64,000 nt of DNA, from positions 310,001 through 374,000 of the forward strand of contig JAPZTO010000002.1 in NCBI GenBank assembly GCA_027532775.1. The letters run 5' to 3'. Positions 8,768 to 19,189 of the stretch are shown here, in pieces. Position numbers and translations under genes: made by a program. Source of the DNA: Beijerinckiaceae bacterium (lineage in GTDB: Bacteria; Pseudomonadota; Alphaproteobacteria; Rhizobiales; Beijerinckiaceae). The notes beneath the pieces were generated by a model. The model searched no databases and was not told where the DNA came from. It worked only from the letters and a program-made list of their open reading frames with translations. The first letter of the stretch is position 1, and each line of letters starts with the position of its first letter.

Positions 8768-9622
8768 TCAGCCGGCGGCGATATTGTCGATGAGCCGTGT
8801 CCGGCCGAGTTTGGCCGCGACGAGGATGCGGAGCGCCTGCCCGGGCTGTGGCTCGTCAACCGGCGCCAGGCTCGCAGCATCGCGGATGGCGATGTAATCC
8901 ACCTCGAACCCGGCAATGGCGAGTTCGGTCCGGCCCCATGTCTCGGCAGCGAGGATCGCCGCGCCCGAGCGGATCTTCGCGGCGCAGCCTTCGAGAACCT
9001 GATGGATCTTCGGCGCCAGCGCCCGTTCCTCGGGCGAGAGATAGACATTGCGCGACGACATGGCGAGGCCGTCCGCCTCGCGCACCGTCAGGCCAGCAAG
9101 GATCTCGACCGGGATATCAAGGTCGCGCACCATGTGGCGGATGACGGCGAGCTGCTGGTAATCCTTCTCGCCGAAGATCGCGCAATCCGGCAAACCCTGC
9201 AGCAGCAATTTGCTTACCACTGTCGCCACCCCGCCGAAATGCGTCGGACGGAAGGCATCTTCCAGCCCGACCTTGGCAGGTCCTGCCACCGTGACCGTGG
9301 TGGCGAAACCATCCGGATACATTTCCGGCACGGTCGGCGCAAAAACGGCATCCGCACCGATTTCAGAAAGTTGTTGAAGATCGCGTTCGAAAGTTCTCGG
9401 ATATTTCGAGAAATCCTCATTCGGTGCGAATTGAGTCGGGTTAACAAAGATCGAAACAACCGCGCGGTCTGCTTCCTGACGAATGCGGTTCACGAGGCTC
9501 AGATGGCCGACATGAAGCGCGCCCATCGTGGGCACGAGACCCACGGTCTCGCCGGCACGGCGGCATTGCTGCCGCCAGGCCCGCAGGGCGGCCACACTAC
9601 GCAGGACCAAAGGCTGTCCCAT
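8768..9622 (-). CDS. panC: pantothenate synthetase
   Basis: Joins pantoate and beta-alanine with ATP to make pantothenate. The 284-residue protein has VPTMGALHVGH (the HIGH-type nucleotide-binding motif), IFVNPTQFAPNED and the KMSK-like SSRNVYLSPEER. Start at MGQPLV is supported by GGGGAGACAGGA immediately upstream; an earlier Met would add 13 residues. Bases 9355-9475 are markedly more AT-rich than the rest of the gene, and within them lies the inverted repeat TTCTCG-N7-CGAGAA at 9394-9412. panB is not nearby. Confidence 0.97.
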   Translation of the reverse strand: MGQPLVLRSVAALRAWRQQCRRAGETVGLVPTMGALHVGHLSLVNRIRQEADRAVVSIFVNPTQFAPNEDFSKYPRTFERDLQQLSEIGADAVFAPTVPEMYPDGFATTVTVAGPAKVGLEDAFRPTHFGGVATVVSKLLLQGLPDCAIFGEKDYQQLAVIRHMVRDLDIPVEILAGLTVREADGLAMSSRNVYLSPEERALAPKIHQVLEGCAAKIRSGAAILAAETWGRTELAIAGFEVDYIAIRDAASLAPVDEPQPGQALRILVAAKLGRTRLIDNIAAG

Positions 9623-9693
9623 TCCTGTCTCCCCGGCTGGTGGGGCATGCCCTTGCCGCATTTCACGGCAAAAGGCCAGCCCCTCCCGCGCCG

Positions 9694-11679
<1,986 letters not shown>

Positions 11680-11715
11680 TCACACAGGAAAGGAAAAGCG
11701 GTGTTGCAGCACCAG

Positions 11716-11808
11716 ACCCGTCCCTTCGCCGGCATGACCCGGATCAGGTTCTAAGGGTGCTTGGGTCCATTCCCCCAATCTCAGCCGCCGATGCGACGCC
11801 CCTCGGAT
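11716..11808 (-). promoter_or_regulatory. TPP riboswitch (thiC leader)
   Basis: Read on the minus strand, the leader contains the thi-box landmarks in order: GAGGGGCG, GGCTGAGA, ACCCTTAGAACCTGATC, GGGTCATGCCGGCGAAGGGA. The closing P1 stem is formed by ATCCG at 11808-11804 and CGGGT at 11720-11716. The aptamer lies about 160 bases before the thiC start. The stretch between (11557-11715) holds GC-rich inverted repeats around 11604-11625 (GGCCG...CGGCC) that could be the expression platform, but I cannot tell whether control is by transcription or by translation. Confidence 0.96.
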
Positions 11809-11871
11809 GCGAAAAAGCTTATCGGAATTTGTGGCCGGGGCAAGGGGGAGCCATTCGGGTGCTATGGGTTT

Positions 11872-11919
11872 CACCCTCACCCGCCCTTCGGGCACCCTCT
11901 CCCGCGAGGGGAGAGGGAA
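11872..11919. repeat. palindromic intergenic repeat, CCCTCACCC type
   Basis: Contains CCCTCACCCGCC, a small GCCC-TTCG-GGC hairpin and the larger CCCTCTCCC-GCGAG-GGGAGAGGG hairpin. It shares the CCCTCACCC and CCTCTCCCC core with the element at 2798-2918. It lies in the 271-bp stretch between the thiC riboswitch and the end of gyrA, where no gene is seen. Confidence 0.65.
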
Positions 11920-12016
11920 ATCTGGAAGGGCGTTGGGCATGTTGGTTGCCTGAGGCCAATGCGTCTGGCGTGCCTTTCCTTCTCCCCTTGCGGGCGCAGC
12001 AGCGGAGGCGGTGGTG

Positions 12017-12075
12017 CCTTTCCTTCTCCCCCTGCGGGAGAAGGTGGCGCGAAGCGCCAGATGAGGGGGAAGGGT
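12017..12075. repeat. palindromic intergenic repeat, CCTTCTCCC type
   Basis: Two adjoining hairpins: CCTTCTCCC (12022-12030) with GGGAGAAGG (12036-12044), then TGGCGC-GAA-GCGCCA (12045-12059), followed by GATGAGGGGGAAGGG. A degenerate half copy (CCTTTCCTTCTCCCCTTGCGGG) precedes it at about 11972-11993. This two-hairpin form, ending in GATGAGGGG, is a familiar dispersed repeat of rhizobial-type genomes. It abuts the gyrA stop codon, so it probably lies in the 3' end of the gyrA transcript. Confidence 0.7.
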
Positions 12076-12079
12076 CGCC

Positions 12080-14836
12080 TCAGCCTTCGCTGTTCCCGGC
12101 CTCGCCTTCACCCTCGCCGTCGCCTTCGTCACCCTCCGGCTCGGTGACACGCTCGACCGAGACGACCTTTTCGCCATCGGCCGTGTCGAACACGATCACG
12201 CCCTGCGTGCCGCGTCCTGCGACGCGGATGCCGTTGACCGGGCAGCGGATGAGCTGGCCGCCATCGGTGACAAGCATGATCTGGTCCGTCTCCTCGACCG
12301 GGAAGGACGAGACAAGATGGCCGTTCCGCTCGTTGACGGCCATGGCGACGATGCCCTTGCCGCCGCGTCCGGTGACGCGATACTCGAACGAGGACGTGCG
12401 CTTGCCATAGCCGTTCTCGGAGATGGTCAGGACAAACTGTTCCTGCGCGCTCATCTCGATATAGCGCTCGTTCGGCAGGGCGAAGCCGGCATTGGCCTCG
12501 ACCTCGCCATCGGTGGCTTCATCCGGGCCGACGTCGCCGTTCATCGCCCGGCGCATCTTGAGATAGGCCGCGCGTTCATCCGAGGAGGCCTCGGCATGGC
12601 GCAGGATCGTGAGCGAGATCACGCGGTCCTTGCTGCCGAGATTGATCCCGCGCACGCCGGTGGAATCGCGGCCCTTGAAGACGCGCACCTCGTCCACCGA
12701 GAAGCGGATACACTGGCCAAGGGCCGTGGTCAGCAGCACGTCATCCGCTTCCGAGCAGGTCGCCACATCGACGATGTGATCGCCCTCGTCGAGTTTCATC
12801 GCGATCTTGCCGTTACGGTTGACCTGGATGAAATCCGACAGCTTGTTTCGGCGGACATTGCCGGATTCGGTGGCGAACATCACGTCCAGGGCTTCCCAGG
12901 TCGTCTCGTCCTCGGGCAGCGGCATGATCGTGGTGATGCGCTCGTCCTTGTCGAGCGGCAGCATGTTGATCAGCGCCTTGCCGCGGCCGTTGGGCGGCGC
13001 GATCGGCAGCCGCCAGACCTTCTCCTTGTAGACCTGCCCGGCCGAGGAGAAGAACAGGATCGGCGTATGCGTCGAGGCGACGAAGAGCCGCGAGACGAAA
13101 TCCTCGTCGCGCGTGGACATGCCGGAACGGCCCTTCCCGCCGCGCCTCTGGGCGCGGTAGGTCGAAAGCGGGACGCGCTTGATATAGCCGGAATGCGAGA
13201 AGGTGACGACCATGTCCTCGCGGGCGATGAGGTCTTCGTCCTCCATATCCGAGTCCGAATCCGTGATCTCGGAGCGGCGCGGCGTGGCGAAGGCATCGCG
13301 GATCTGGGTCAGCTCGTCGCTGATGATGCTGTGGATGCGCAACCGCGACGAGAGGATGTCAAGGAAATCGCGGATCTCGGCCGCGATCTTTTCCAGTTCG
13401 CCGGCGATTTCCTCACGTCCGAGGGCCGTGAGGCGGTTGAGGCGCAGTTCGAGGATGGCATTGGCCTGCCGCTCCGAGAGCCGGTAGGTGCCGCTCTCTG
13501 AAACGCGATGGACCAGATCATCGATCAGCGCGATCAGCGAGGCGACCTGTTCGGCCGGCCAGTCACGCGTCATCAGGCGCTCGCGCGCCGTCGGCGTGTC
13601 CGGCGAGGTGCGGATCGTGGCGATGACCTCATCGATATTGGCGACCGCAATGGCGAGGCCGACAAGGACATGCGCCCGGTCCCGTGCCTTGTTGAGGCGG
13701 AACTTGGTCCGGCGGCTGATCACCTCCTCGCGGAAGGCGATGAAGGCCGAGAGCAGGTCCTTCAGGTTCATCAGCTCCGGCCGGCCGCCATTGAGCGCGA
13801 CCATGTTGACGCCGAAGCTCGATTGCAGCGCCGTGTAGCGGTAGAGCTGGTTGAGCACGACATCGCCGACCGCATCGCGCTTGAGCTCGATCACGATGCG
13901 CATGCCCTGCCGGTCGCTCTCGTCGCGCAGGTCGGCAATGCCTTCGAGCTTCTTCTCGCGCACCAGTTCGGCGATCCGCTCGATGAGCGTGGACTTGTTC
14001 ACCTGATACGGGATCTCGCTGACGATGATCGCCTCGCGGTCCTTGCGGATCTCCTCGATCGTCGCGCGCGCGCGCATCACCACCGAGCCGCGTCCCGTAT
14101 GGTAGGCCGAGCGGATGCCCGAGCGCCCGAGAATATAGCCGCCGGTCGGGAAATCCGGGCCGAGGATGATCTCGTTGAGATCCTCGACCTCGAGTTCGGG
14201 ATTGGCCATCAGGGCCAGGGCGGCGTTGATCACCTCGCCGAGATTGTGCGGCGGAATGTTCGTGGCCATGCCGACGGCGATGCCGCCCGCGCCGTTGACC
14301 AGCAGGTTCGGGAAGCGCGCCGGCAGCACCGTCGGCTCACGCTCCGAGCCATCATAGTTCGGCTGGAAATTGACGGTGTCCTCGTCGAGATCCTCGAGCA
14401 GGGTCACGGCCGGCTTGGACAGACGCGATTCCGTGTAACGCATCGCCGCTGGCGGATCGCCGTCGACCGAGCCGAAATTGCCCTGCCCGTCGATCAGCAT
14501 CAGGCGCATGGAGAAATCCTGCGCCATCCGGACCATGGCGTCGTAGATCGACTGGTCGCCATGGGGGTGATATTTACCGATCACGTCACCGACGACGCGG
14601 GCCGATTTGCGATAGGCCTTGTCCGGCGTGTAGCCGTTTTCGTGCATCGAGAAGAGGATGCGGCGATGCACGGGTTTCAGTCCGTCGCGCGCATCCGGCA
14701 GCGCGCGGCTCACGATGACGCTCATCGCGTAATCGAGATAGGAGCGCTTCATCTCGTCCGTAATCGAGATCGGACGGATATCGGAGCCGTCTCCGGAAGG
14801 AAGGCCGGGTTTTTTGTCGTTCTGGTCGTCGGACAA
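12080..14836 (-). CDS. gyrA: DNA gyrase subunit A
   Basis: Breaks and rejoins DNA in the A2B2 gyrase that introduces negative supercoils. The 918-residue product has the winged-helix/tower domain with catalytic Tyr 134 (AAMRYTES), the GyrA box QRRGGKG in the C-terminal beta-pinwheel, and an acidic Glu/Gly/Asp tail. In the quinolone-resistance region the motif is HGD-Q95-SIYD99, so the position of E. coli Ser 83 is Gln while Asp 87 is kept as Asp 99. The gene runs leftward on its own; the DUF2306 gene upstream is 131 bp away. Confidence 0.98.
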   Translation of the reverse strand: MSDDQNDKKPGLPSGDGSDIRPISITDEMKRSYLDYAMSVIVSRALPDARDGLKPVHRRILFSMHENGYTPDKAYRKSARVVGDVIGKYHPHGDQSIYDAMVRMAQDFSMRLMLIDGQGNFGSVDGDPPAAMRYTESRLSKPAVTLLEDLDEDTVNFQPNYDGSEREPTVLPARFPNLLVNGAGGIAVGMATNIPPHNLGEVINAALALMANPELEVEDLNEIILGPDFPTGGYILGRSGIRSAYHTGRGSVVMRARATIEEIRKDREAIIVSEIPYQVNKSTLIERIAELVREKKLEGIADLRDESDRQGMRIVIELKRDAVGDVVLNQLYRYTALQSSFGVNMVALNGGRPELMNLKDLLSAFIAFREEVISRRTKFRLNKARDRAHVLVGLAIAVANIDEVIATIRTSPDTPTARERLMTRDWPAEQVASLIALIDDLVHRVSESGTYRLSERQANAILELRLNRLTALGREEIAGELEKIAAEIRDFLDILSSRLRIHSIISDELTQIRDAFATPRRSEITDSDSDMEDEDLIAREDMVVTFSHSGYIKRVPLSTYRAQRRGGKGRSGMSTRDEDFVSRLFVASTHTPILFFSSAGQVYKEKVWRLPIAPPNGRGKALINMLPLDKDERITTIMPLPEDETTWEALDVMFATESGNVRRNKLSDFIQVNRNGKIAMKLDEGDHIVDVATCSEADDVLLTTALGQCIRFSVDEVRVFKGRDSTGVRGINLGSKDRVISLTILRHAEASSDERAAYLKMRRAMNGDVGPDEATDGEVEANAGFALPNERYIEMSAQEQFVLTISENGYGKRTSSFEYRVTGRGGKGIVAMAVNERNGHLVSSFPVEETDQIMLVTDGGQLIRCPVNGIRVAGRGTQGVIVFDTADGEKVVSVERVTEPEGDEGDGEGEGEAGNSEG

Positions 14837-14967
14837 GGATGATTCCCAGGTTCAGAGAGGCAGGTCGTCGGCATGGTCGGGCCAGGCAAGACCCGGATAC
14901 ATGCCTGTCTGCCGTCTTCTAGGCGATTCCACGGCGAGATGCGAATTCGGCATGGGGATAAGTCCCC

Positions 14968-15369
14968 TCACCCGGCGATGATCCGGTGCATGATCCGCCC
15001 GGGGAGAAAGGTGAAGGCGCCGGCGACGAAGAAGCTCAACGTCAGCAGCACAAGCGTCAGCCGGTGGCGGGTGATCTCGTGGCGGCGCGCGGCCTGCCAG
15101 GCCCAGAAGCAGGAGGCCAGCGTCAGCAGCGACAGCAGATGGATCGGCCCGAACCCGCCGATCGACAGGTGGAAGCGCGAGGTCATTGTCAGCGATGTCA
15201 GCGCAACGGCGACCATGGCGAGGAGCCACAGCGTGCCGGTCGTCCGATGCGCCGGGCTTCCCTTCGAAAATCCGAGGAATTGCACCGGTGTCAGCGCAAC
15301 GACGAGCAGTGCCGCGAGGATGTGGAGCTTGACAAAGAGCGGTGCAGCATAAAAAGGCGCTAGGGTCAT
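14968..15369 (-). CDS. DUF2306-type membrane protein
   Basis: A 133-residue protein with about four hydrophobic helices: an N-terminal KLHILAALLVVALTPVQFLG segment, GTLWLLAMVAVALTSL, IHLLSLLTLASCFWAW and the C-terminal LTLVLLTLSFFVAGAFTFLPGR. The pattern and the HRxTGxLWL motif fit the DUF2306 family, whose function is unknown. Start at MTLAPFY follows AGGA with about nine bases spacing; an earlier Met would add 27 residues without resemblance. It is divergent from marC, with about 75 bp between the starts. Confidence 0.8.
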   Translation of the reverse strand: MTLAPFYAAPLFVKLHILAALLVVALTPVQFLGFSKGSPAHRTTGTLWLLAMVAVALTSLTMTSRFHLSIGGFGPIHLLSLLTLASCFWAWQAARRHEITRHRLTLVLLTLSFFVAGAFTFLPGRIMHRIIAG

Positions 15370-15443
15370 CACGCGCGATCCTGTCGCCGGGTGTGAAATG
15401 TAAGGCCGGTTTACATTGATTTTCAGCGCCGGCAAGGCGGGAG

Positions 15444-16082
15444 ATGGCAATGAGTGCAGCGGTCACCGAGTATTTTCTCGCCGCCCTGACCACGTTGATG
15501 GTCACGGTCGATCCGCCGGGCCTGGCGCCGATCTTCCTGAGCCTGACGGTCGGGCTGACGCCGGCCGAGCGGCGGAATGTTGCTGTCCGCGCGACGATCA
15601 TCGCGGGGGCGATCATGCTCGGCTTCGCCTTTTTCGGGCAACCGGTCCTCGGCGCACTCGGGATCGGCTTCCCGGCTTTCCGGATCGCCGGCGGGCTGCT
15701 GTTGTTCTGGATCGCGTTCGAGATGATCTTCGAGCTGCGTGGTCGCCGGAAGAACAATGTGGCGCGTACGGCCATCGACGAGGACCATATCCGCAACATC
15801 GCCGCCTTCCCGCTGGCGATTCCGCTGATGGCGGGGCCGGGAACGATCACGGCGACCATGCTGATCGCAGGTTCGGCCGGCGGCGACGGGATGAAGCTCG
15901 GCGCGCTGGTGGCGGTGATCGCGCTGGTCTCGATCTCCTGCCTCTTGGTCTTCCTGATCGCCGACCGGTTGTCGAAGCTTCTCGGCGTAACGGGCAATCT
16001 CGTGCTGACGCGCCTGCTCGGGGTGATCCTGGCCGCGCTGGCGGTGCAGTTCGTGATCGACGGGATCAAGGCAGTCCGCTGA
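15444..16082 (+). CDS. MarC family integral membrane protein
   Basis: A 212-residue membrane protein with about six hydrophobic segments. The N-terminal TVDPPGLAPIFLSLT and the mid-protein AFPLAIPLMAGPGTITATM motifs are diagnostic of the MarC/YhgN family. The family was once linked to multiple antibiotic resistance, but its transport role is unproved. The start follows GGGAGATGGCA closely; a second Met two codons later is an alternative. It converges with the lrp-type regulator, 10 bp apart. Confidence 0.92.
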   Translation: MAMSAAVTEYFLAALTTLMVTVDPPGLAPIFLSLTVGLTPAERRNVAVRATIIAGAIMLGFAFFGQPVLGALGIGFPAFRIAGGLLLFWIAFEMIFELRGRRKNNVARTAIDEDHIRNIAAFPLAIPLMAGPGTITATMLIAGSAGGDGMKLGALVAVIALVSISCLLVFLIADRLSKLLGVTGNLVLTRLLGVILAALAVQFVIDGIKAVR

Positions 16083-16092
16083 GCGGGCAGCC

Positions 16093-16584
16093 TTATTTCA
16101 GCGTCTTTTTCCGGGCCTTGAAGACCGGCGACTGCTCGAGCGGCAGCGCCGTCGTCGCCTTGATCTTTTCCATCGCGAAGCGCGACGTCACGTTCTTGAG
16201 CGGGACGGCCTTGATCAGCCGGCGATAGAAATCGTCATAGGCATCGATACCGGGCACGACCACGCGCATCATGTAGTCGACATCGCCGGACATGCGGTAC
16301 ACATCGACCACCTCCGGCATTTCCTTCACGGCCTCGGCGAAACGCGCGAGCCAGCCTTCCGAGTGATCCGATGTCTCGATCGAGACGAAAATGGTCACGC
16401 CGAGACCGAGTTTCGCGGCATCCAGAATGGCGACGCGGCGGGCAATGATGCCCGTCTCCTCCATCTTGCGGATGCGGTTCCAGCACGGGGTCGGCGAAAG
16501 CCCGACGCGGGACGCGATTTCGTTAAGGGGAAGCGAGCCGTCTGCCTGGATCAGCGACAGGATCGCCCGATCGAAAGAATCCAT
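16093..16584 (-). CDS. Lrp/AsnC family transcriptional regulator
   Basis: A 163-residue regulator with the Lrp-type winged helix-turn-helix at residues 3-60 (DRAILSLIQADGSLPLNEIA, then GLSPTPCWNRIRKME) and the ligand-binding RAM domain at about 70-150. It is divergent from the exported rhodanese gene. The AT-rich stretch between them includes AGATTTTTCT at 16702-16711, a candidate operator. Likely targets are itself and the rhodanese gene, by position only. The ligand is unknown; sulfur amino acids would fit the neighbour but this is inference. Confidence 0.93.
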   Translation of the reverse strand: MDSFDRAILSLIQADGSLPLNEIASRVGLSPTPCWNRIRKMEETGIIARRVAILDAAKLGLGVTIFVSIETSDHSEGWLARFAEAVKEMPEVVDVYRMSGDVDYMMRVVVPGIDAYDDFYRRLIKAVPLKNVTSRFAMEKIKATTALPLEQSPVFKARKKTLK

Positions 16585-16762
16585 TCCGCGTCTCCAGAAA
16601 CCCTTTTGCTTCTTCTGCCCTGAAACGGTCGACCCTTCCTCAAGCCGATCCGAATTTGGAAGGATTTCCCTATATCAAATGCCGTGATTGTCAATGGAAG
16701 AAGATTTTTCTAAATCAGCATCCATGTCGGGCTGCCAGAGCCAGCCCCGAGAGGATCGCCTC

Positions 16763-17707
16763 ATGTTCCTTCATCGTCGCTTCGTCCTGGCTTCCCTCGT
16801 TGCCGGCGCCCTGCTGGCGCCGCTGCCTGCCGCCTTTGCCGGCACGCCGTTGCGCGGCCTGATCGATGCCGGCGGTCTTTCGGCCCGCCTCGGCGACCGG
16901 AACCTCGTTGTCGTGGATATCCGCTCCGGTGAAACGCGGGACAAGGGCCGTGCCCTGTTCCAGGCCGGGCATATCCCCGGTTCGGTCCATGCCGATTACG
17001 GCCATGCCAGCTGGCGGCTGCCGCGCGAGAACACCTCGCTTTACCTGCCCGAGCCGGCGCAGTTCGAGGCGCTGGCCGGCGATCTCGGCATCGCACCGGA
17101 ATCGGATGTGGTGATCGTGCATGAAGGCACTGACAGCAGCAGCTTCGGGGCCGCTGCCCGCGTCTACTGGTCGTTCAAGGCGATGGGGCATGCCTCGATC
17201 GCCATTCTCGACGGCGGCTACAAGGGTTGGACCGACGACAAGGCCCGCCCGGTTGCGACCGGTGATGCAACGCCGGTTCCCGCCATCTACGAAGCCCGCC
17301 CTGATGAAAGCCTGCGTGCCCGGCTGGGTGACGTGCTGAAGGCGCGTGAATCCGGCACCCTGCTGGTCGACAGCCGGCCGGAAAGCTTCTTCAGCGGCAA
17401 GGAAAAGCACAAGGCCATCCCGGTGGCCGGCCATATTCCCGGTGCCGTCAACATTTCGCATGCCCGTGCCTTCACGGCGGATAACCGGCTGAAAGACAAG
17501 GCCTCGCTCGCCCGCGAATTCAGTGCGGCGGCCAATGCGAGCGGCGCGATCGCCTATTGCAATACCGGCCATTGGGCCGCGACCGACTGGTTCGTAATGA
17601 GCGAAGTGCTCGGCCTGCCCGGCGTGAAGCTCTATGACGGCTCGATGCTGGAATATTCGCTCGAAAAGAAGGGCCCGGTCGAGAAGCCCGCAGGCTCGGG
17701 CTCCTGA
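16763..17707 (+). CDS. exported tandem-rhodanese sulfurtransferase
   Basis: A 314-residue protein with a signal peptide (FVLASLVAGALLAPLPAAFA, cleavage near AFA|GT), then two rhodanese domains at about 35-165 and 185-305. The active-site Cys is in the second domain, in AIAYCNTGHWA; the first has no Cys in the loop, as usual for the two-domain family. It probably transfers sulfane sulfur in the periplasm; donor and acceptor are unknown. Start chosen at MFLHRRF, which follows GAGAGG; a Met 25 codons upstream would bury the signal peptide. It is divergent from an Lrp-type regulator that may control it. Confidence 0.9.
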   Translation: MFLHRRFVLASLVAGALLAPLPAAFAGTPLRGLIDAGGLSARLGDRNLVVVDIRSGETRDKGRALFQAGHIPGSVHADYGHASWRLPRENTSLYLPEPAQFEALAGDLGIAPESDVVIVHEGTDSSSFGAAARVYWSFKAMGHASIAILDGGYKGWTDDKARPVATGDATPVPAIYEARPDESLRARLGDVLKARESGTLLVDSRPESFFSGKEKHKAIPVAGHIPGAVNISHARAFTADNRLKDKASLAREFSAAANASGAIAYCNTGHWAATDWFVMSEVLGLPGVKLYDGSMLEYSLEKKGPVEKPAGSGS

Positions 17708-17782
17708 GAGAGAATACTAGGCCTTCGGGAGAACAGTTCCCGTTTCGATCCGGCCGCTGTTGAGCCGGATCAGCCCCAGAAG

Positions 17783-17817
17783 CCCGTCCTGTCCCTGCAG
17801 GGCGGGTTTCGCTTTTT
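17783..17817 (+). terminator. Rho-independent terminator of the rhodanese gene
   Basis: CCCGTCCTG (17783-17791), a six-base loop and CAGGGCGGG (17798-17806) form a nine-pair stem with one G-T pair, followed by TTTCGCTTTTT. It lies 75 bp after the rhodanese stop. The rest of the interval to the ssb stop (17818-17905) shows nothing further. Confidence 0.75.
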
Positions 17818-17905
17818 GTAACGGCCACCGGGCCCGGATCCGTGTTGCGGGTCCAGATCCGGCAGTACCTGATCTGACGCTTCCCGATCCGGGGGATCCT
17901 GCAGC

Positions 17906-18409
17906 TCAGAACGGGATGTCGTCATCCATGTCCGGGCGACCGCCGCTCCCGGACGGGCGCGCCCCGCCACCGCCACCGCCGCCGCTGCCCATGCGCGGCG
18001 CGGAATAACCGCCGCCGCCCATATCATCGACCTCGCGCGGGGCGCTGCCACCGCCCTCACGCCCATCGAGCAGGGTCAGTTCGCCGCGGTAACGCTGCAG
18101 GACGATCTCGGTCGAATAGCGCTTCTGGCCGTCCTTGTCCTGCCATTCGCGGGTCTGGAGCTGGCCCTCGACATAGATCTTCGAGCCCTTGCGGAGATAT
18201 TGCTCCGCCACCTTGGCGAGGTTCTCGTTGAAGATCACGACCGAGTGCCACTCGGTCTTCTCGCGGCGCTCGCCCGACTGCTTGTCGCGCCAGCTTTCCG
18301 ACGTGGCGATCCGGAGATTGACCACCGGGTCGCCATTGGCCAGGCGACGGGTTTCCGGGTCCCGCCCGAGATTGCCCACCAAGATTACCTTGTTCACGCT
18401 ACCGGCCAT
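17906..18409 (-). CDS. ssb: single-stranded DNA-binding protein
   Basis: Binds single-stranded DNA in replication and repair. The 167-residue protein has an OB fold at residues 4-110 ([17 protein letters not shown] and [24 protein letters not shown]), a Gly-rich linker and the acidic tip DMDDDIPF that recruits partner proteins. Start at MAGSVNKV; the longer in-frame extension of 35 residues is not family-like. It lies next to uvrA as in E. coli and many alphaproteobacteria, but here a small secreted-protein gene stands between the two. Confidence 0.97.
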   Translation of the reverse strand: MAGSVNKVILVGNLGRDPETRRLANGDPVVNLRIATSESWRDKQSGERREKTEWHSVVIFNENLAKVAEQYLRKGSKIYVEGQLQTREWQDKDGQKRYSTEIVLQRYRGELTLLDGREGGGSAPREVDDMGGGGYSAPRMGSGGGGGGGARPSGSGGRPDMDDDIPF

Positions 18410-18702
18410 GGCCTGCTCCCGAATGCTGCCGTTCCATCCAACTCCGCCGCACCTTAGTGAGGTGCCGCCTCCGGGGACAGAAGGTCGTTGTCCTTGTCCA
18501 CAGCGCCCCTGCACGAGGTCGGAAACAAAAAATTAACCATCTGTCCCATAGCCTGTCCCAATGGTGGGCTGCCGCTGCTTTGCCTTTTCCCGGCAGGCTC
18601 CCCCAACAATCAGAAGACGAAGTGAAGCTGTCTCCACGGCGCGCACCCCGCGCGCCGCACGTCCTGCCGTTGTCTTGAACGTCAAGCGCCCCGGAGGTTC
18701 TG

Positions 18703-18996
18703 ATGAAGCTTGGTTCTGCTCTTCTCGTTTTGCTTGTTCCGACCGCTGCCCTTGCCCATAGCTGGTACCCTTATGAATGCTGCTCGGACCGTGATTGCTA
18801 CCCCGTGGCGGTGGAACAGGTGAAGTCTACCACCGGGGGCTGGATGCTCGTCGATGGCACCTTCATCGGCCACCGGGAAGCCCGCCCCTCTCCCGACGGC
18901 CGGTTCCACATCTGCCGTCACGAGGACGGCAAGGGAAAGATGATCTCGATTCCCGGGAAACCGGCCTGTTTCTGGGCCCCGATCGGCGCCTCCTGA
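18703..18996 (+). CDS. small secreted cysteine-rich protein, function unknown
   Basis: A 97-residue protein with a signal peptide (MKLGSALLVLLVPTAALA, cleavage before HSWYPYE). The mature part has five Cys residues in ECCSDRDCYPV, FHICRHEDG and KPACFWAP, suggesting disulfides in the periplasm or outside the cell. I recognise the HSWYP-ECCSDRDC pattern as a small conserved hypothetical of this bacterial group, without known function. GGAGG precedes the start. It sits between divergent ssb and uvrA; the 293-bp stretch on its left holds an AT-rich patch near 18525-18540 and nothing else seen. Confidence 0.8.
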   Translation: MKLGSALLVLLVPTAALAHSWYPYECCSDRDCYPVAVEQVKSTTGGWMLVDGTFIGHREARPSPDGRFHICRHEDGKGKMISIPGKPACFWAPIGAS

Positions 18997-19007
18997 CGAT
19001 GCTGCGG

Positions 19008-19036
19008 GGATTGCTGACACGATATGTCAGCAATCC
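19008..19036. repeat. perfect 12-bp inverted repeat upstream of uvrA
   Basis: GGATTGCTGACA (19008-19019), loop CGATA, then TGTCAGCAATCC (19025-19036), with all twelve positions paired. It begins 12 bp after the small secreted-protein stop and ends 9 bp before the LexA box. There is no T-tract directly after it (CGTGAAG follows), so it is either a weak terminator of the small gene or a dimeric operator. Confidence 0.8.
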
Positions 19037-19044
19037 GTGAAGTT

Positions 19045-19059
19045 GTTCTCTTTTTGTTC
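19045..19059 (+). promoter_or_regulatory. LexA binding site (alphaproteobacterial SOS box)
   Basis: GTTC at 19045-19048, seven bases, then GTTC at 19056-19059: an exact match to the alphaproteobacterial LexA direct repeat GTTC-N7-GTTC. It lies 131 bp before the uvrA start codon. uvrA is a known SOS gene in this group, so control by LexA after DNA damage is expected. Confidence 0.85.
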
Positions 19060-19189
19060 TAGACGGATGCATCGGCTTGTGCAAGGGTTCTTTTACAGGA
19101 AGGCGTGGTCGGGAATGACGATTCCCGGTTGAAGCCCCCTGCCCCGCGCCTTACTTGAGCAGGAACGCCCTCTCCCGAGCCGGTTTGTC

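Noticed and set aside
8762-8775. CCGGC-CTCA-GCCGG hairpin between PPK2 and panC
   Set aside because: Five-pair stem overlapping the panC end without a T-run; too weak to call.
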